From: Silicimonas sp.
GTDB lineage: Bacteria > Pseudomonadota > Alphaproteobacteria > Rhodobacterales > Rhodobacteraceae
Assembly: GCA_022826205.1 (NCBI GenBank)
Contig: JAJDVJ010000136.1
Location: 54,533-118,532 of the forward strand
Reading direction: 5' to 3'
Length of the DNA: 64,000 nucleotides
Made by a program: the position numbers and the translations under genes. Numbering within the stretch: the first letter of the stretch is position 1; each line of letters opens with the position of its first letter. This document shows positions 45,551-54,775 of the stretch, one piece after another. The notes under the pieces were generated by a model, which worked only from the letters and a program-made list of their open reading frames with translations, ran no database searches and had not been told where the DNA came from.

Positions 45551-47167
45551 TCACCGTCGCACATGAGGCGGCAGCCTGAGGCCGTCTGACTCGAGCTCTG
45601 CCCGATCCCGGTACCCGATCAGGATTCCGGGCGGCTCTCGGGCGTCTGTCATTGCCTCAACCTCTTCCGCCGTCTTGGTGATCCGGTTGTGGTGCTGCCG
45701 CGTCCACTCGAAATGCAGTCCGCGCAATCTCTCGACCTGTCCGGCGAATGCCGGGTCACCTCCCAAATCGACCAATTCGTCAGGATCGGATTCCAGGTCG
45801 AACAGCAAGGAGCGCATCTCTTCGACATGCACATATTTCCAGCGCCCGTCGAAAATCATCGTCAGCCGGGCGTCGCCCTGATCGACCCCTACCGCCCTGC
45901 GAGCATCGCGCGTTGCGTAGTCGTATTCGGAAACGCAGAAATCCCGCCACGGAGGCTCCTGACCATGAAGCAGTGACTGCAATGACAATCCCTCGATGAT
46001 GTTCGGCTTGGGCAAGCCGCCAAAGAACTCGACAAAGGTCGGTGTCAGATCGACGCCTTCCACGAGTTGGTCCACGGTAGTTCCCCGGGTTGCATCCGCT
46101 TCCCGTCGTGGATCGTATATGATCAAGGGGACGCGGGCCGAGCAGTCGTAGAACAGATCCTTCTCGCCCATCCAGTGATCACCCATGTTGTCCCCGTGAT
46201 CCGAGCAGAACACGATCATCGTGTCGTCCAGCCGACCGCATTCCCGAAGATGGGCGAAGAGGCGACCCAGATTGTCATCCAGTTCCCGGATCAGCCCCAT
46301 GTAGACCGGCGCAACAAGGTTGCGCACTTCATCGCGGGAAAAGTTCTTGCTCACGCGCATGTCCATCCACGCCTGCATTAACGGATGATCGGACCGACGC
46401 TCGTCATCGCTGCGATTCACCGGTGGCAGGTCGGCAGCCGAAAACATGTCGTTGTACGGGGCCGGCGCCAGATACGGCCAGTGCGGCTTGATATAGCTCA
46501 GGTGGCACAGCCAAGGCTGATCGCCCTGGCCCTCAATGAACTCGATGCCGCGTGTCGTGAGCCAAGCCGTTTCCGAATGTTCCTTCGGCACGCGTGCAGC
46601 GAAAGGCGCGTTTTCAAGCACCCAGCCGGAAAGCATCTCTCCATCCGGGCCAATCGCCGTGTTGGCCCATTCCTCCCAGGGGTTGTCCCCGTCCATGCCA
46701 TGTTCACGCAGATACCGGTCATAGTCCTCTGCGTGCCGAGACGGGTAATCGGAATGATTGGTGCCGTCGTCGCGTACAAACACCTCGAACCCGCATTCGC
46801 TGACGCGCGCGCCAATGGTCCCTTCCGGCTCGATCCCGAGCCGCTTCATGCCTTCCAAATCTGGCGTCATGTGTGTCTTGCCAACCAGAGTGCACTTGAC
46901 CCCGATCTCGCGGAGATGCTCCCCAAGGGTCGGTTCCCCGACCCTCAGCGGGAATCCGTTCCAGGTGGAACCGTGGCTGCGGACGTAGCGACCGGTGTAG
47001 TAGCTCATCCGGCTCGGACCGCAGATCGGGGATTGCACATACGCCCTGTCGAAACGCACGCCCCGAGACGCCAGCCAGTCAAGGTTGGGCGTCTCGATAT
47101 GCGTGGCTCCGTAACAACTGAGATAGTCCCACCGAAGCTGGTCCGCCATGATCCAGAGAACGTTCAT
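45551..47167 (-). CDS. Sulfatase-family hydrolase (phosphonate monoester hydrolase / arylsulfatase type)
   Basis: 538 residues. The formylglycine site C49-G-P-S-R fits C-x-P-x-R, so the cysteine would be converted by a maturation enzyme not in this window. Metal ligands: D9 (MADQ) near the N-terminus and SDHG in CSDHGDNMGDH. Overall layout (HPLMQAWMD, VYMGLIRELDDNLGRLF, YVHVEEMRSLLFDLESDPDE) is closest to phosphonate monoester hydrolases, which also cleave sulfate and phosphate esters. There is no signal peptide, so it acts in the cytoplasm. The start overlaps the transporter gene stop (ATGA); it is the last gene of the ten-gene operon. Confidence 0.9.
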   Translation of the reverse strand: MNVLWIMADQLRWDYLSCYGATHIETPNLDWLASRGVRFDRAYVQSPICGPSRMSYYTGRYVRSHGSTWNGFPLRVGEPTLGEHLREIGVKCTLVGKTHMTPDLEGMKRLGIEPEGTIGARVSECGFEVFVRDDGTNHSDYPSRHAEDYDRYLREHGMDGDNPWEEWANTAIGPDGEMLSGWVLENAPFAARVPKEHSETAWLTTRGIEFIEGQGDQPWLCHLSYIKPHWPYLAPAPYNDMFSAADLPPVNRSDDERRSDHPLMQAWMDMRVSKNFSRDEVRNLVAPVYMGLIRELDDNLGRLFAHLRECGRLDDTMIVFCSDHGDNMGDHWMGEKDLFYDCSARVPLIIYDPRREADATRGTTVDQLVEGVDLTPTFVEFFGGLPKPNIIEGLSLQSLLHGQEPPWRDFCVSEYDYATRDARRAVGVDQGDARLTMIFDGRWKYVHVEEMRSLLFDLESDPDELVDLGGDPAFAGQVERLRGLHFEWTRQHHNRITKTAEEVEAMTDAREPPGILIGYRDRAELESDGLRLPPHVRR

Positions 47168-48192
47168 CTCAAGGTCCCACCCTCGCCGCCGTTTTGGTGA
47201 ACACGATAACTCAGCGGGAAGAGTTCAAGATCAAATCGGTCACGAATCAATCCCCAGATGCCCTTCGGAGCTTTCAACATCACGACGATGGCCACGGCAC
47301 CAAGGATCATCAGGTAGCTCGTGCCAAAGTCCGCCAGGGTTTCCCGAATTGCGAAGAAGACAAGCGTGCCAATGATTGGCCCTTCCAGCGTTCCGATCCC
47401 GCCGATGACGACGATGAAGATCACGAACGCGGTCCAGTCGTTGACCGAGAACGCGGCATCGGGCGAAATGCGAAGCTTCTGGAGGAAAATCAGCCCGCCG
47501 ATTACCGCGGTCAACGCGGAGGTCACGACATAGACTTCCAGCTTCGTCCTCCAGATATCGATGCCCAGGCCAGATGCGGCAGCTTCGCTGTCCCGAATCG
47601 CGGTCAGGGCCAGTCCCCTGCGAGACCTCAGAAACAGATAGACAGTGCCGATGACCAGAACGGCGGCCCCCAGCGCCAGCCAGTAGCTCAGGGCTTCGCG
47701 ACCCGATCTGGAGGATGAAAGCGACCTGACGATGCCTACCGGCAATGATGACCCAGAGCCGCCGCCCAGGGCGGATACCTGTGCGAATGACAGGCGAAAC
47801 ACCTCTGCGACCACCCATGTCCCGATGGCGAAGTAGGCTCCCTTGAGTCGAAAGATGAGTGTGGCGACAGGGACCGAAACCACCGCCGCAAGGCCTCCGG
47901 CTGCGACAATTGCCGCAATCGGGTGCAGCCCGCCAAACACCGTCAGGGCAAAGAGCATGTAGCCCCCAAATCCGACATATGCCTGCTGCCCGACCGAAAC
48001 CAGGCCCGCATAACCTGCCATCAAGTTCCACAGGCAGGCCAGTGACAGGTACAGGTAGATCTCGCCCATGAGCCGCATGTCGGCCCGCCCCGCCCACCAA
48101 GGCGCAAGCATGAGCACGACCAATCCAAGCGCCGCGACGACCGTCGCGATTCGCGAAGCCCGCGTCGCGCGTGTGACGGCAGGGGCGCTCAA
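47164..48192 (-). CDS. Branched-chain amino acid-type ABC transporter permease (LivM-like)
   Basis: About 342 residues with eight to nine membrane helices and the LivM motif series GLVSVGQQAYVGFGGY, AIRDSEAAASGLGI and GGIGTLEGPIIGTLVFFAIRE. The longer frame to 48273 overlaps the preceding permease gene in a way that favours the TTG at 48192, which overlaps its stop (TTGA) and has GGTGGAG upstream. It pairs with the LivH-like permease to move the ligand of the binding protein across the inner membrane. Confidence 0.9.
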   Translation of the reverse strand: MSAPAVTRATRASRIATVVAALGLVVLMLAPWWAGRADMRLMGEIYLYLSLACLWNLMAGYAGLVSVGQQAYVGFGGYMLFALTVFGGLHPIAAIVAAGGLAAVVSVPVATLIFRLKGAYFAIGTWVVAEVFRLSFAQVSALGGGSGSSLPVGIVRSLSSSRSGREALSYWLALGAAVLVIGTVYLFLRSRRGLALTAIRDSEAAASGLGIDIWRTKLEVYVVTSALTAVIGGLIFLQKLRISPDAAFSVNDWTAFVIFIVVIGGIGTLEGPIIGTLVFFAIRETLADFGTSYLMILGAVAIVVMLKAPKGIWGLIRDRFDLELFPLSYRVHQNGGEGGTLR

Positions 48193-49055
48193 TGCTCCAC
48201 CCTCGGAAACAAGCCGTTGGGGCGTACGGCCAGAACGACGAGAAACGCGACATGCCCCGCCAGCAGTTGCCACCCCGGATCAATCTTTGCCCCCAGTGTC
48301 TGGGCGACGCCGAGAATCACGCCTCCTGCCAAGGTGCCCCAGAGATTGCCAAGCCCTCCGATGATGACGGCCTCGAAACCGAATATCAGGCGGCCACCCC
48401 CAATTGCCGGATCAAAGCTCGTCCTGACACCAAGCAGGATGCCGGCGATTGCCGTCACCCCAAGCGCCAAGGCCATTGCCAGCCCGAAGACATGGGCCTT
48501 GTTCAACCCCATGAGCTGGGCAATTTCCTGATTGTCCGAGACTGCGCGGAAGCCACGTCCAAGACCGGTACTGTAGAAGACCCACTGCAGGACGGCGATG
48601 ACGGCAACCGCGATGGCGAAGGTCAGGAGCGGCAGGATTCCTACCGCCAAACCCCCTAGGGAAATGCTGGCCGTCTCGATCACGCCGCCATTGAGCTTCT
48701 GCGGGTCGGCGGAATAGCCTTCCAGCAGGGCGTTCTGGATGATGACGGACAATCCGAATGTCACGAGAAGCGGCGGCAGGATGTCATCCCCGAGTGCCTG
48801 GTTGAGCAGCCCGCGCTGCAATGCGTAACCAATCGCGGCCATCACGGGCATGACGATCAGAAGGGCGACGAACGGATGCACGCCCAGGATCATGGTCGTG
48901 CTGAGGCCGATATAAGCGGCCAGCACGATCAAGTCGCCATGGGCTATGTTGACCAGCCGCATCACGCCGAAGATCAGCGACAGCCCGGCCGCGAACAGCG
49001 CGTAGAGGCCGCCGAGCAAGATGCCCTGAACCAGCGCATTTACCCATTCGATCAT
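48189..49055 (-). CDS. Branched-chain amino acid-type ABC transporter permease (LivH-like)
   Basis: 288 residues with the LivH N-terminus VNALVQGILLGGLYALFAAGLSLIFGVMRLVNIAHGDL, GLGRGFRAVSDNQEIAQLMGLN (cytoplasmic coupling loop) and IGGLGNLWGTLAGGVILGVAQTLG. Around eight membrane segments. Start overlaps the stop of the LivF-like gene (ATGA). The LivH/LivM pair can carry amino acids, amides, urea or aromatic acids, so the substrate is not set by the permease. Confidence 0.92.
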   Translation of the reverse strand: MIEWVNALVQGILLGGLYALFAAGLSLIFGVMRLVNIAHGDLIVLAAYIGLSTTMILGVHPFVALLIVMPVMAAIGYALQRGLLNQALGDDILPPLLVTFGLSVIIQNALLEGYSADPQKLNGGVIETASISLGGLAVGILPLLTFAIAVAVIAVLQWVFYSTGLGRGFRAVSDNQEIAQLMGLNKAHVFGLAMALALGVTAIAGILLGVRTSFDPAIGGGRLIFGFEAVIIGGLGNLWGTLAGGVILGVAQTLGAKIDPGWQLLAGHVAFLVVLAVRPNGLFPRVEH

Positions 49056-49765
49056 GCCGCCGCCGCTCCGAAATATGCCTCAGTGATATCCTCGCGGCTG
49101 ACCTTGTCCGTCCGCCCCTCCAAGGAAACCCGTCCTTCCTGAAGACAGTAGACGCGCGAGGACACCGCCAGCGCGCGGGATATGTCCTGCTCGACCAGAA
49201 GCGCCGTCATTCCCTCGCCGATGATGCCGGGCAACACGTCATAGATCGTTCCGATCACGACCGGGGCGAGTCCGAGACTGATCTCGTCGAACAGGATCAG
49301 TTCGGGGTTGGCCATCAACGCCCGACCGATCGCCACCATCTGCTGCTGCCCGCCCGAAAGCGATGTGGAGGCCTGGCTGCGCCGCTCGCCGAGAATCGGA
49401 AACAGGTCGTAGACCTTGTCAAGCGACCACGGTCCTGGCCGGCGGGTCTTGCCACCGAGCACGAGGTTCTCCTCGACCGAGAGCGACGGAAACAGTTGCC
49501 GTCCCTCGGGCACCAGCGCAATCCCCAAGCCCGCAATCAGATCGGCCCTCAGGTCGCCGATCGGCCGGCCACCGAAGACAACCTGGGCTGGATCATTCCA
49601 CGTCAACCCGGAAATTGACCGCATCAACGTAGTCTTCCCGGCACCGTTCGCTCCGATGATCGAGACGACTTCGCCCCGCTCAATGGACATGTCCACGTCG
49701 TAGAGCGCCTGGAAATCTCCGTAGTGAGCGTTGAGCGCATTCAAGGCCAAAAGCGGATCAGGCAT
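49052..49765 (-). CDS. ABC transporter ATP-binding protein (LivF-like)
   Basis: 237 residues. Walker A GANGAGKTT, signature LSGGQQQMVAIGRAL, Walker B LILFDEISLGLAP and the family-specific LVPEGRQLFPSLSVEENL. Hydrolyses ATP to drive import with the LivG-like subunit. Overlaps both neighbours (8 bases with the LivG-like gene). Confidence 0.93.
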   Translation of the reverse strand: MPDPLLALNALNAHYGDFQALYDVDMSIERGEVVSIIGANGAGKTTLMRSISGLTWNDPAQVVFGGRPIGDLRADLIAGLGIALVPEGRQLFPSLSVEENLVLGGKTRRPGPWSLDKVYDLFPILGERRSQASTSLSGGQQQMVAIGRALMANPELILFDEISLGLAPVVIGTIYDVLPGIIGEGMTALLVEQDISRALAVSSRVYCLQEGRVSLEGRTDKVSREDITEAYFGAAAA

Positions 49766-50486
49766 CCGGATCCACTCCTAGATAGATCTCCTTGACCTCG
49801 GCACTGCCCATGATCTCCCTTGGCTCGCCTTCGGCGATCTTCTTGCCGAAATCAATCACGATGAGCTTCTGGACGACGGCCAGAAGCGCGTGAACGACGT
49901 GCTCGATCCAGATGATTGTCGTGCCCTTCGCATGCACCCGATTGATCGTATCGATCAGTTCTCCGCACTCTGCGTCCGTCAAGCCGCCCGCAATCTCGTC
50001 CAGCAGCAGAAGCTTTGGCCTTGCGGACAGTGCGCGAGCCATCTCCAGGCGCTTTCGCTCCAAGAGGGTGAGCGCACCGGCACGGACGTTGGCCTTGGGC
50101 AGCAGGCCCGTCGCTTCCAGAACCTCGACGGCATGAACTTCTGCAGAATTGCCGCTCAACCCGGCCCCTTGGGTCGCACCCACGAGGGCATTCTCAAAGA
50201 CCGTCATGCCGCCAAAAGGCTGCGGGATCTGAAAGGAACGGCAAATCCCCATCCTGCAGCGCTCGGCTGCCGACACGTTGGTGATGTCGGCCCCGCCGAA
50301 CACGATCTGCCCGGCATCAGGCCGCAAGGCACCGGTGATCAGGTTGAACAGCGAGGTCTTGCCGGCGCCGTTCGGTCCAAGAATGCCGATGGCGGCACCT
50401 TGCTCCACATCAAAGCTCGTCTGATCGGCTACAACGACTGCACCGAAAGACTTGCTGAGACCCGAGACCGACAGCAAGGCCGACAA
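49758..50486 (-). CDS. ABC transporter ATP-binding protein (LivG-like)
   Basis: 242 residues. Walker A GPNGAGKTSLFNLITG, Walker B LLLDEIAGGLTDAE, and GICRSFQIPQPFGGMTVFENALVG, which is typical of LivG. The ABC signature reads ALTLLERKRLEMARAL instead of the usual LPYG-type sequence, a mild departure. It starts at TTG 50486 with AGAGG just upstream. It is the second ATPase of the transporter. Confidence 0.9.
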   Translation of the reverse strand: MSALLSVSGLSKSFGAVVVADQTSFDVEQGAAIGILGPNGAGKTSLFNLITGALRPDAGQIVFGGADITNVSAAERCRMGICRSFQIPQPFGGMTVFENALVGATQGAGLSGNSAEVHAVEVLEATGLLPKANVRAGALTLLERKRLEMARALSARPKLLLLDEIAGGLTDAECGELIDTINRVHAKGTTIIWIEHVVHALLAVVQKLIVIDFGKKIAEGEPREIMGSAEVKEIYLGVDPDA

Positions 50487-50499
50487 GACCTCTGCCCCT

Positions 50500-51771
50500 T
50501 TAGCCTAGCAGCTTCAATTCACCGCCGACCGGAATCTGCGGCGCATGGGCATTGGTGGTAACGACCAAGTCGAAGCCGCCGTCCCTCTTTTGCCATTGGC
50601 CCGCCACAAGCGGGGTCTTGGTGACGTTCGGGACCGGACCGCTCGCCCAGCTCACGTCACCCACTATTGTCGAGAGACTCGTCGACTTGATCGAATCCAC
50701 CATGGCCATCGGATCATCCAGGTCCGCAGAGCGGGAAATCACGTCCCGCACAACTTCGAACAGGGCATGCTTGAACCCGATGGGCTGGGTCCACGGACGC
50801 CCGCTGGCGGCCGTGTATCCGTCAGCCAGCGCCTTCGCGCTCTCGCCGGTCAGCGACGAATTGAAGGGATGCGTCGGCGTCCACCAGATCTCCGAGGTCA
50901 ACCCGTCGCCGCGGTCGCCGAGCGACTCGATGACGGACGGGAACAGCAGCGCCTTCCCGATTGTCACGACCTTTGGCCGGAAGTCCTGCTGCGCGGCCTG
51001 CGCCCAGAAGGTCGCGAAGTCCGGCGGGATCATGTTGCCCGTGACGATCTCGCAGCCGGCCTCCTTGAAGGCAGCGATGTAGTTGGAGAAATCGTCATTG
51101 AGCGGTTGGTAGCGGCCCGGATCGACCAGCGTGAACCCGGCCTCCGCCAACGGCTTTGGGAATCCAAGTTCAGGATGTCCCCAAGCATTGCCGTCCGCAT
51201 CATTGGGGAAAAGCCCGGCCACGGTCTTGGCCACGCCAGAGCCGCCCCAGAGATCGAGGAAATTGGCGATCACGTCCTCGAGGCCCCAGAAGAAGTGGTA
51301 CGTGTACTGGAACCCTTCCGCCGGGTTGCCGTTGCGGCCGAAGAAATAGGGCTGCCATGGGCAGTCGGTCGTGATGCAAGGAACCTCGTTGATCTCGGCC
51401 TGGTCAGCAACCGGATTGGTCGTGTCAGGGGTTGACGCGGCCACGATGAGGTCCACTTCGTCGCCCAGGATCAGGTCGGCAGCCACCTCGGCCGCCCGGT
51501 TCGGGTTCGACTGGCTGTCCTTCGAAATGATCTCGACCCCGTAGGACTTGCCGTTGTTGGAAACTCCGTCGGCGAAGGCGGCTTCAATGCCCGTCAGCAC
51601 GTGTTCGTCCGCCTCGGCGAATCCGGCCAACGGTCCGGTGCGAGGGCTGACATGACCAACCCTGATCGTCGGATTCGCCGCATATGCACGCGTGGATGCC
51701 AGCAGTGCGGGCGCCGCTACCGTCGTGGCAAGTCCGCCAAGAACCTGTCTTCTCGTTGTCGCAAGTGTCAT
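50500..51771 (-). CDS. ABC transporter substrate-binding protein (branched-chain amino acid/amide type)
   Basis: 423 residues. Tat-type signal with TTRRQVLGGLATTVAAPALLAS, mature start near ANPTIRVGHVSPRTGPLAGF. Periplasmic binding fold type I with ISKDSQSNPNRAAEVAADLI and VDLIVAASTPDTTNPVADQAE. The family includes amino acid, amide and aromatic-compound binders. ATG 51771 has GGAGGAACAGG upstream. It is the only exported protein of the operon and defines its ligand, which I cannot name. Confidence 0.92.
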   Translation of the reverse strand: MTLATTRRQVLGGLATTVAAPALLASTRAYAANPTIRVGHVSPRTGPLAGFAEADEHVLTGIEAAFADGVSNNGKSYGVEIISKDSQSNPNRAAEVAADLILGDEVDLIVAASTPDTTNPVADQAEINEVPCITTDCPWQPYFFGRNGNPAEGFQYTYHFFWGLEDVIANFLDLWGGSGVAKTVAGLFPNDADGNAWGHPELGFPKPLAEAGFTLVDPGRYQPLNDDFSNYIAAFKEAGCEIVTGNMIPPDFATFWAQAAQQDFRPKVVTIGKALLFPSVIESLGDRGDGLTSEIWWTPTHPFNSSLTGESAKALADGYTAASGRPWTQPIGFKHALFEVVRDVISRSADLDDPMAMVDSIKSTSLSTIVGDVSWASGPVPNVTKTPLVAGQWQKRDGGFDLVVTTNAHAPQIPVGGELKLLG

Positions 51772-51795
51772 TTCCTGTTCCTCCCTGGGTTCGAG

Positions 51796-52722
51796 TTAGT
51801 CGGGCAGAATTGCCTCAAGTTTCGTCAGATGTTCGGCCACCCTCGCCTTCGTCGCGGCAAGGTCTCCGTCACGCCAGTCGCGAAAGCCGGTGCCTGCCGC
51901 CATGCCGGTGCGGCCCCGGTCGAGTAGCTCCTGCAGATACGGGGAAGGAGCGGGCGCGGCTTCGAGGTCGAAGAGGACCTGCCTGTGGATGTCTTGGGTC
52001 AGCTCAATGCCGACAAGGTCCGCGTTTTCGAGCGGTCCGAGCACGGCCATGCGGCGGCCGAAGCTGGCCTTGACCACCTCGTCCACGGTTTCGGCGGTGC
52101 ACACGCCCTTCTCCACGAGCGAAATCGCTTCGCGCCACAATGCGTGCTGCAATCGGTTGCCAATGAAACCCGGCACGTCCCGTTCTACCATGACTGGGGC
52201 CTTGCCAGCCTCCGAGAGCATCTCGTGCATGGCCTCGGCGCAGTCCGGATCTGTCCATTCGGTCTTCACGACCTCGACCAGCGGAATCATGTGTGGGGGA
52301 TTCCACCAGTGCGTGCCCAACGCGCGATGCCGCAATTTCAGGTCCGCCATGATCGTCGTGATCTGGATGACGGACGTGTTCGAAGCCAGCGTCGCATCCG
52401 CAGGCGCGAATTCCTCAACTTCCGCAAAGATCGCCTTCTTGAGCGCGAGTCTTTCCGGTGCCGCCTCAAATACGCAAGCGGCGCCATCAACGGCTGCACG
52501 AACCGAATCGCATGGTTCGATCCTGTCGACGGCCTTGGAGACTTCTGATTCGCTTGCGCCCAGAAGTCGCAGGCTTTCGGCAATCCTGTCGGGAGCGGAT
52601 CGCAGCATCTCGTCCGAGGGATCGGTGATCGTGACTTGCCAACCAGCCTTCGCGAAGGTCAGGGCAATCCCGTGACCCATCAAGCCGACACCGATCACAG
52701 CGATCTGACGATCCGAGAACAT
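51796..52722 (-). CDS. 3-hydroxyacyl-CoA dehydrogenase-family NAD-dependent dehydrogenase
   Basis: 308 residues. Rossmann motif GVGLMGHGIALTFAKAG at the N-terminus, FEAAPERLALKK, LASNTSVIQITTIM, GTHWWNPPHMIPLVEVV and VPGFIGNRLQHALWREA, the pattern of 3-hydroxyacyl-CoA dehydrogenases and their carnitine or L-gulonate dehydrogenase relatives that act on free acids. Length and lack of a CoA-thioester hydratase domain favour a small hydroxy-acid substrate. ATG 52722 has a G-rich ribosome-binding site. It sits 24 bases before the binding protein gene. Confidence 0.88.
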   Translation of the reverse strand: MFSDRQIAVIGVGLMGHGIALTFAKAGWQVTITDPSDEMLRSAPDRIAESLRLLGASESEVSKAVDRIEPCDSVRAAVDGAACVFEAAPERLALKKAIFAEVEEFAPADATLASNTSVIQITTIMADLKLRHRALGTHWWNPPHMIPLVEVVKTEWTDPDCAEAMHEMLSEAGKAPVMVERDVPGFIGNRLQHALWREAISLVEKGVCTAETVDEVVKASFGRRMAVLGPLENADLVGIELTQDIHRQVLFDLEAAPAPSPYLQELLDRGRTGMAAGTGFRDWRDGDLAATKARVAEHLTKLEAILPD

Positions 52723-52727
52723 CCCCC

Positions 52728-53513
52728 CTACCCTGCCGTGTAGCCGCCATCGGCATAAAGAATGTGGCCGGTGTAGAAATCGGATGCCCTTGAGGCCAGG
52801 AACAGAAGCGGTCCGGCCAGGTCCTCGGGCTCCCCGAGCCGCCCCTTTGGAACGCGGGCCAGAAATCCCTTTCGAACTGCCTGTGCGTCTTCGCTGTCCT
52901 CGAACATCCAAGCAGTCAGCGGCGAGCGGAAGACCGTCGGAGCGATCGCATTCACGGTGATGCCCGTTGGCCCGAGTTCGCAGCCCAGAGCCTTGGTGAT
53001 GCCGTCCACCGCGGCCTTGGAGGCGCAGTAGGCAGTGTATCCGGCGGGGTGCCCCAGCAATCCCCTTGCAGAGGACATCAGCACGATCTTGCCGCCATCT
53101 CCCTGAGACAGCATCCGTCCGGCTGCCGCACGGGCCATCAGCCAGCTCTGCGTTACATTCGCATCCATCACGGCATCGAATGTCGAAGGGGCCATCTCGT
53201 CGATCTTGGCCACCCTGTTCATGCCTGACGCGACGACCAGAATGTCGAGGCGACCAAACGTCTTGACTGCTTCCGCCACGAGATTCTCGCAAGCCGCTTC
53301 GCTGTCGGGACGGGCGTTGACCTCGTGAGTCTCGCCTTTGCAGGTTGCCGCCACATCCCTCAGGGCCGCGGAGTTTCCGGCCGCCAGGACGACCTTGCAA
53401 CCTGCACCAGACAGACATTGCGCGGCGACTCCGCCGAATGCGCCGGAGGCGCCCGTGATCAATGCAACCTTTCCGGACACGTCGAAGAGGGAATGAGGAT
53501 CGTCCAGTGACAT
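52728..53513 (-). CDS. Short-chain dehydrogenase/reductase
   Basis: 261 residues. TGASGAFGG cofactor motif, SSARG with the catalytic serine, YTAYCASKAA with Tyr and Lys, and C-terminal YADGGYTAG. An NAD(P)-dependent alcohol or ketone oxidoreductase. Five bases separate it from the dehydrogenase downstream and four from the cupin gene upstream, so it belongs to the same transcript. The substrate is unknown. Confidence 0.9.
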   Translation of the reverse strand: MSLDDPHSLFDVSGKVALITGASGAFGGVAAQCLSGAGCKVVLAAGNSAALRDVAATCKGETHEVNARPDSEAACENLVAEAVKTFGRLDILVVASGMNRVAKIDEMAPSTFDAVMDANVTQSWLMARAAAGRMLSQGDGGKIVLMSSARGLLGHPAGYTAYCASKAAVDGITKALGCELGPTGITVNAIAPTVFRSPLTAWMFEDSEDAQAVRKGFLARVPKGRLGEPEDLAGPLLFLASRASDFYTGHILYADGGYTAG

Positions 53514-53517
53514 CGGC

Positions 53518-53871
53518 CTACTCCGGTCTCTTGCCGTCGGGATACGGGATCACGACAATCATCTTGCAGACGTGGTTGCTGCGATTCTCGATCTTGCGAA
53601 CCTCGTCCGGCGCGATCCTGCAGCTGTCCATCGGATTCAGCACCGTTTCCTTGCCGTCGACGATCACGGTCATCTCGCCTTCGAGCACGACATAGACTTT
53701 CTCGAACGGCGTTGAATCCGGTCCGGCTCCGCCGCCCGGCAGGAACTGGGACAGGCCGACCCACTGGTTTTCCGGGCCTCCATCCTCGAAACCCTGAAGC
53801 CTGAGCCCGGTGACGCCCCAGTGGTTCGGGGCATCATAAGATTTGGCATCGGCAAATCGCTTGACAAGCAT
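53518..53871 (-). CDS. Cupin-domain protein
   Basis: 117 residues. A single cupin barrel with motif 1-like FEKVYVVLEGEMTV and motif 2-like PDEVRKIENRSNHVCKMIVV. The usual metal histidines are reduced: motif 1 lacks H-x-H, so metal binding is doubtful. Small cupins in catabolic operons act as isomerases, dioxygenase subunits or binding proteins. ATG 53871 overlaps the cyclase stop (TGATG); the longer frame to 53967 runs inside the cyclase gene. Confidence 0.78.
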   Translation of the reverse strand: MLVKRFADAKSYDAPNHWGVTGLRLQGFEDGGPENQWVGLSQFLPGGGAGPDSTPFEKVYVVLEGEMTVIVDGKETVLNPMDSCRIAPDEVRKIENRSNHVCKMIVVIPYPDGKRPE

Positions 53872-54710
53872 CAGAACGCCTCCCCGGCCTCGATGCGATA
53901 GTTCTGCCCGGGATCCATCATCGCGACGAGGCGAATGATGCAACCGTCTCCCCGATCCCAGTTCCATGGAAAGAACGCGAATGTGCAGCGCTTGCCGGTC
54001 ACCCGGTCAAGGTCGCCGCCGACATTCTCGATCCCGAGGATGCCGTTCGAGAACAGCTTGTTGTGCACCGGCTCCCATTCCGGGAAGTCGTCACTCCAGT
54101 CGCTGCCGCCGGACCAGTCGCGATACTCCGCTTCGAGGTGCGGCAGGATCGGGCCGTTCCTTTGCGGGCCGATCGCGGTGGCCAGCGGGTGGTCGTTGGC
54201 TTGCGTGTCGTGGCCGACGACCTTGATTCCCTTCTCCACCATCCAGTCCGCCGCCGAGGGCACCAGGCCCGGACAGTAGGCAAAGTAGTCGCCATCTTCG
54301 TACTGCCTGTGCCAACCGGTGTTGATGATCAGGACATCGTTCTCGCGGATCGCATGTCCGCACGCCTTCTCGAGATCGTCGCCGGTGATCGACTCCCACT
54401 TCTTCTTGGGCACGCCCACCACCAGCCCGGAGCCGAAGAAATGCGGCAGCGGCACCTCGTCGATGAACGGCGTGCCCTGGACCACATGGGCCGGAGCGTC
54501 GATGTGGGTCGTCACGTGCATGGTGGTCGTGATGGTCTGGCTGAGCACGCCGGACTTGGCCATGTAGTGCTGGCGATCGATCTGCACATCCTTGAAATAC
54601 GGCCAGTTGGGACACTGAAAGCCGTAGCGATGGCTGAGGTTCACGAACTCCAGCCCCATGTCGTTGTCGTCGTTTGCCTGGAAATCTATTCCGCGAATGG
54701 TGACGCTCAT
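53871..54710 (-). CDS. Cyclase-family hydrolase (kynurenine formamidase-like)
   Basis: 279 residues. The metal-binding signature is H65-V-T-T-H69-I-D71-A-P-A-H75, close to the HxGTHxDxPxH of the family (formamidases, isatin hydrolase), with Thr in place of Gly. Later, DVLIINTGWHRQYEDGDYF and KVVGHDTQANDHP. It hydrolyses an amide, lactam or lactone in known members. ATG 54710 is preceded by GGGGAGGAA. It is the first gene of the ten-gene operon and has a promoter-like sequence upstream. Confidence 0.88.
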   Translation of the reverse strand: MSVTIRGIDFQANDDNDMGLEFVNLSHRYGFQCPNWPYFKDVQIDRQHYMAKSGVLSQTITTTMHVTTHIDAPAHVVQGTPFIDEVPLPHFFGSGLVVGVPKKKWESITGDDLEKACGHAIRENDVLIINTGWHRQYEDGDYFAYCPGLVPSAADWMVEKGIKVVGHDTQANDHPLATAIGPQRNGPILPHLEAEYRDWSGGSDWSDDFPEWEPVHNKLFSNGILGIENVGGDLDRVTGKRCTFAFFPWNWDRGDGCIIRLVAMMDPGQNYRIEAGEAF

Positions 54711-54746
54711 CGTTCCTCCCCGAAAGCAGCATTTTGTTCCCGCATT

Positions 54747-54775
54747 ATGGTACATTTGTATCGCATTGCAGTCAA
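54747..54775 (-). promoter_or_regulatory. Promoter with overlapping operator-like repeat for the ten-gene operon
   Basis: On the minus strand, -35 TTGACT (54770-54775), 17-base spacer, -10 TACCAT (54747-54752), 37 bases before the cyclase start. The spacer and -10 contain GGTACA-TT-TGTATC on the plus strand, an inverted repeat with 5 of 6 arm positions matching. This is a natural site for the divergent IclR regulator. Hexamers are read directly; regulation is inference. Confidence 0.5.
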
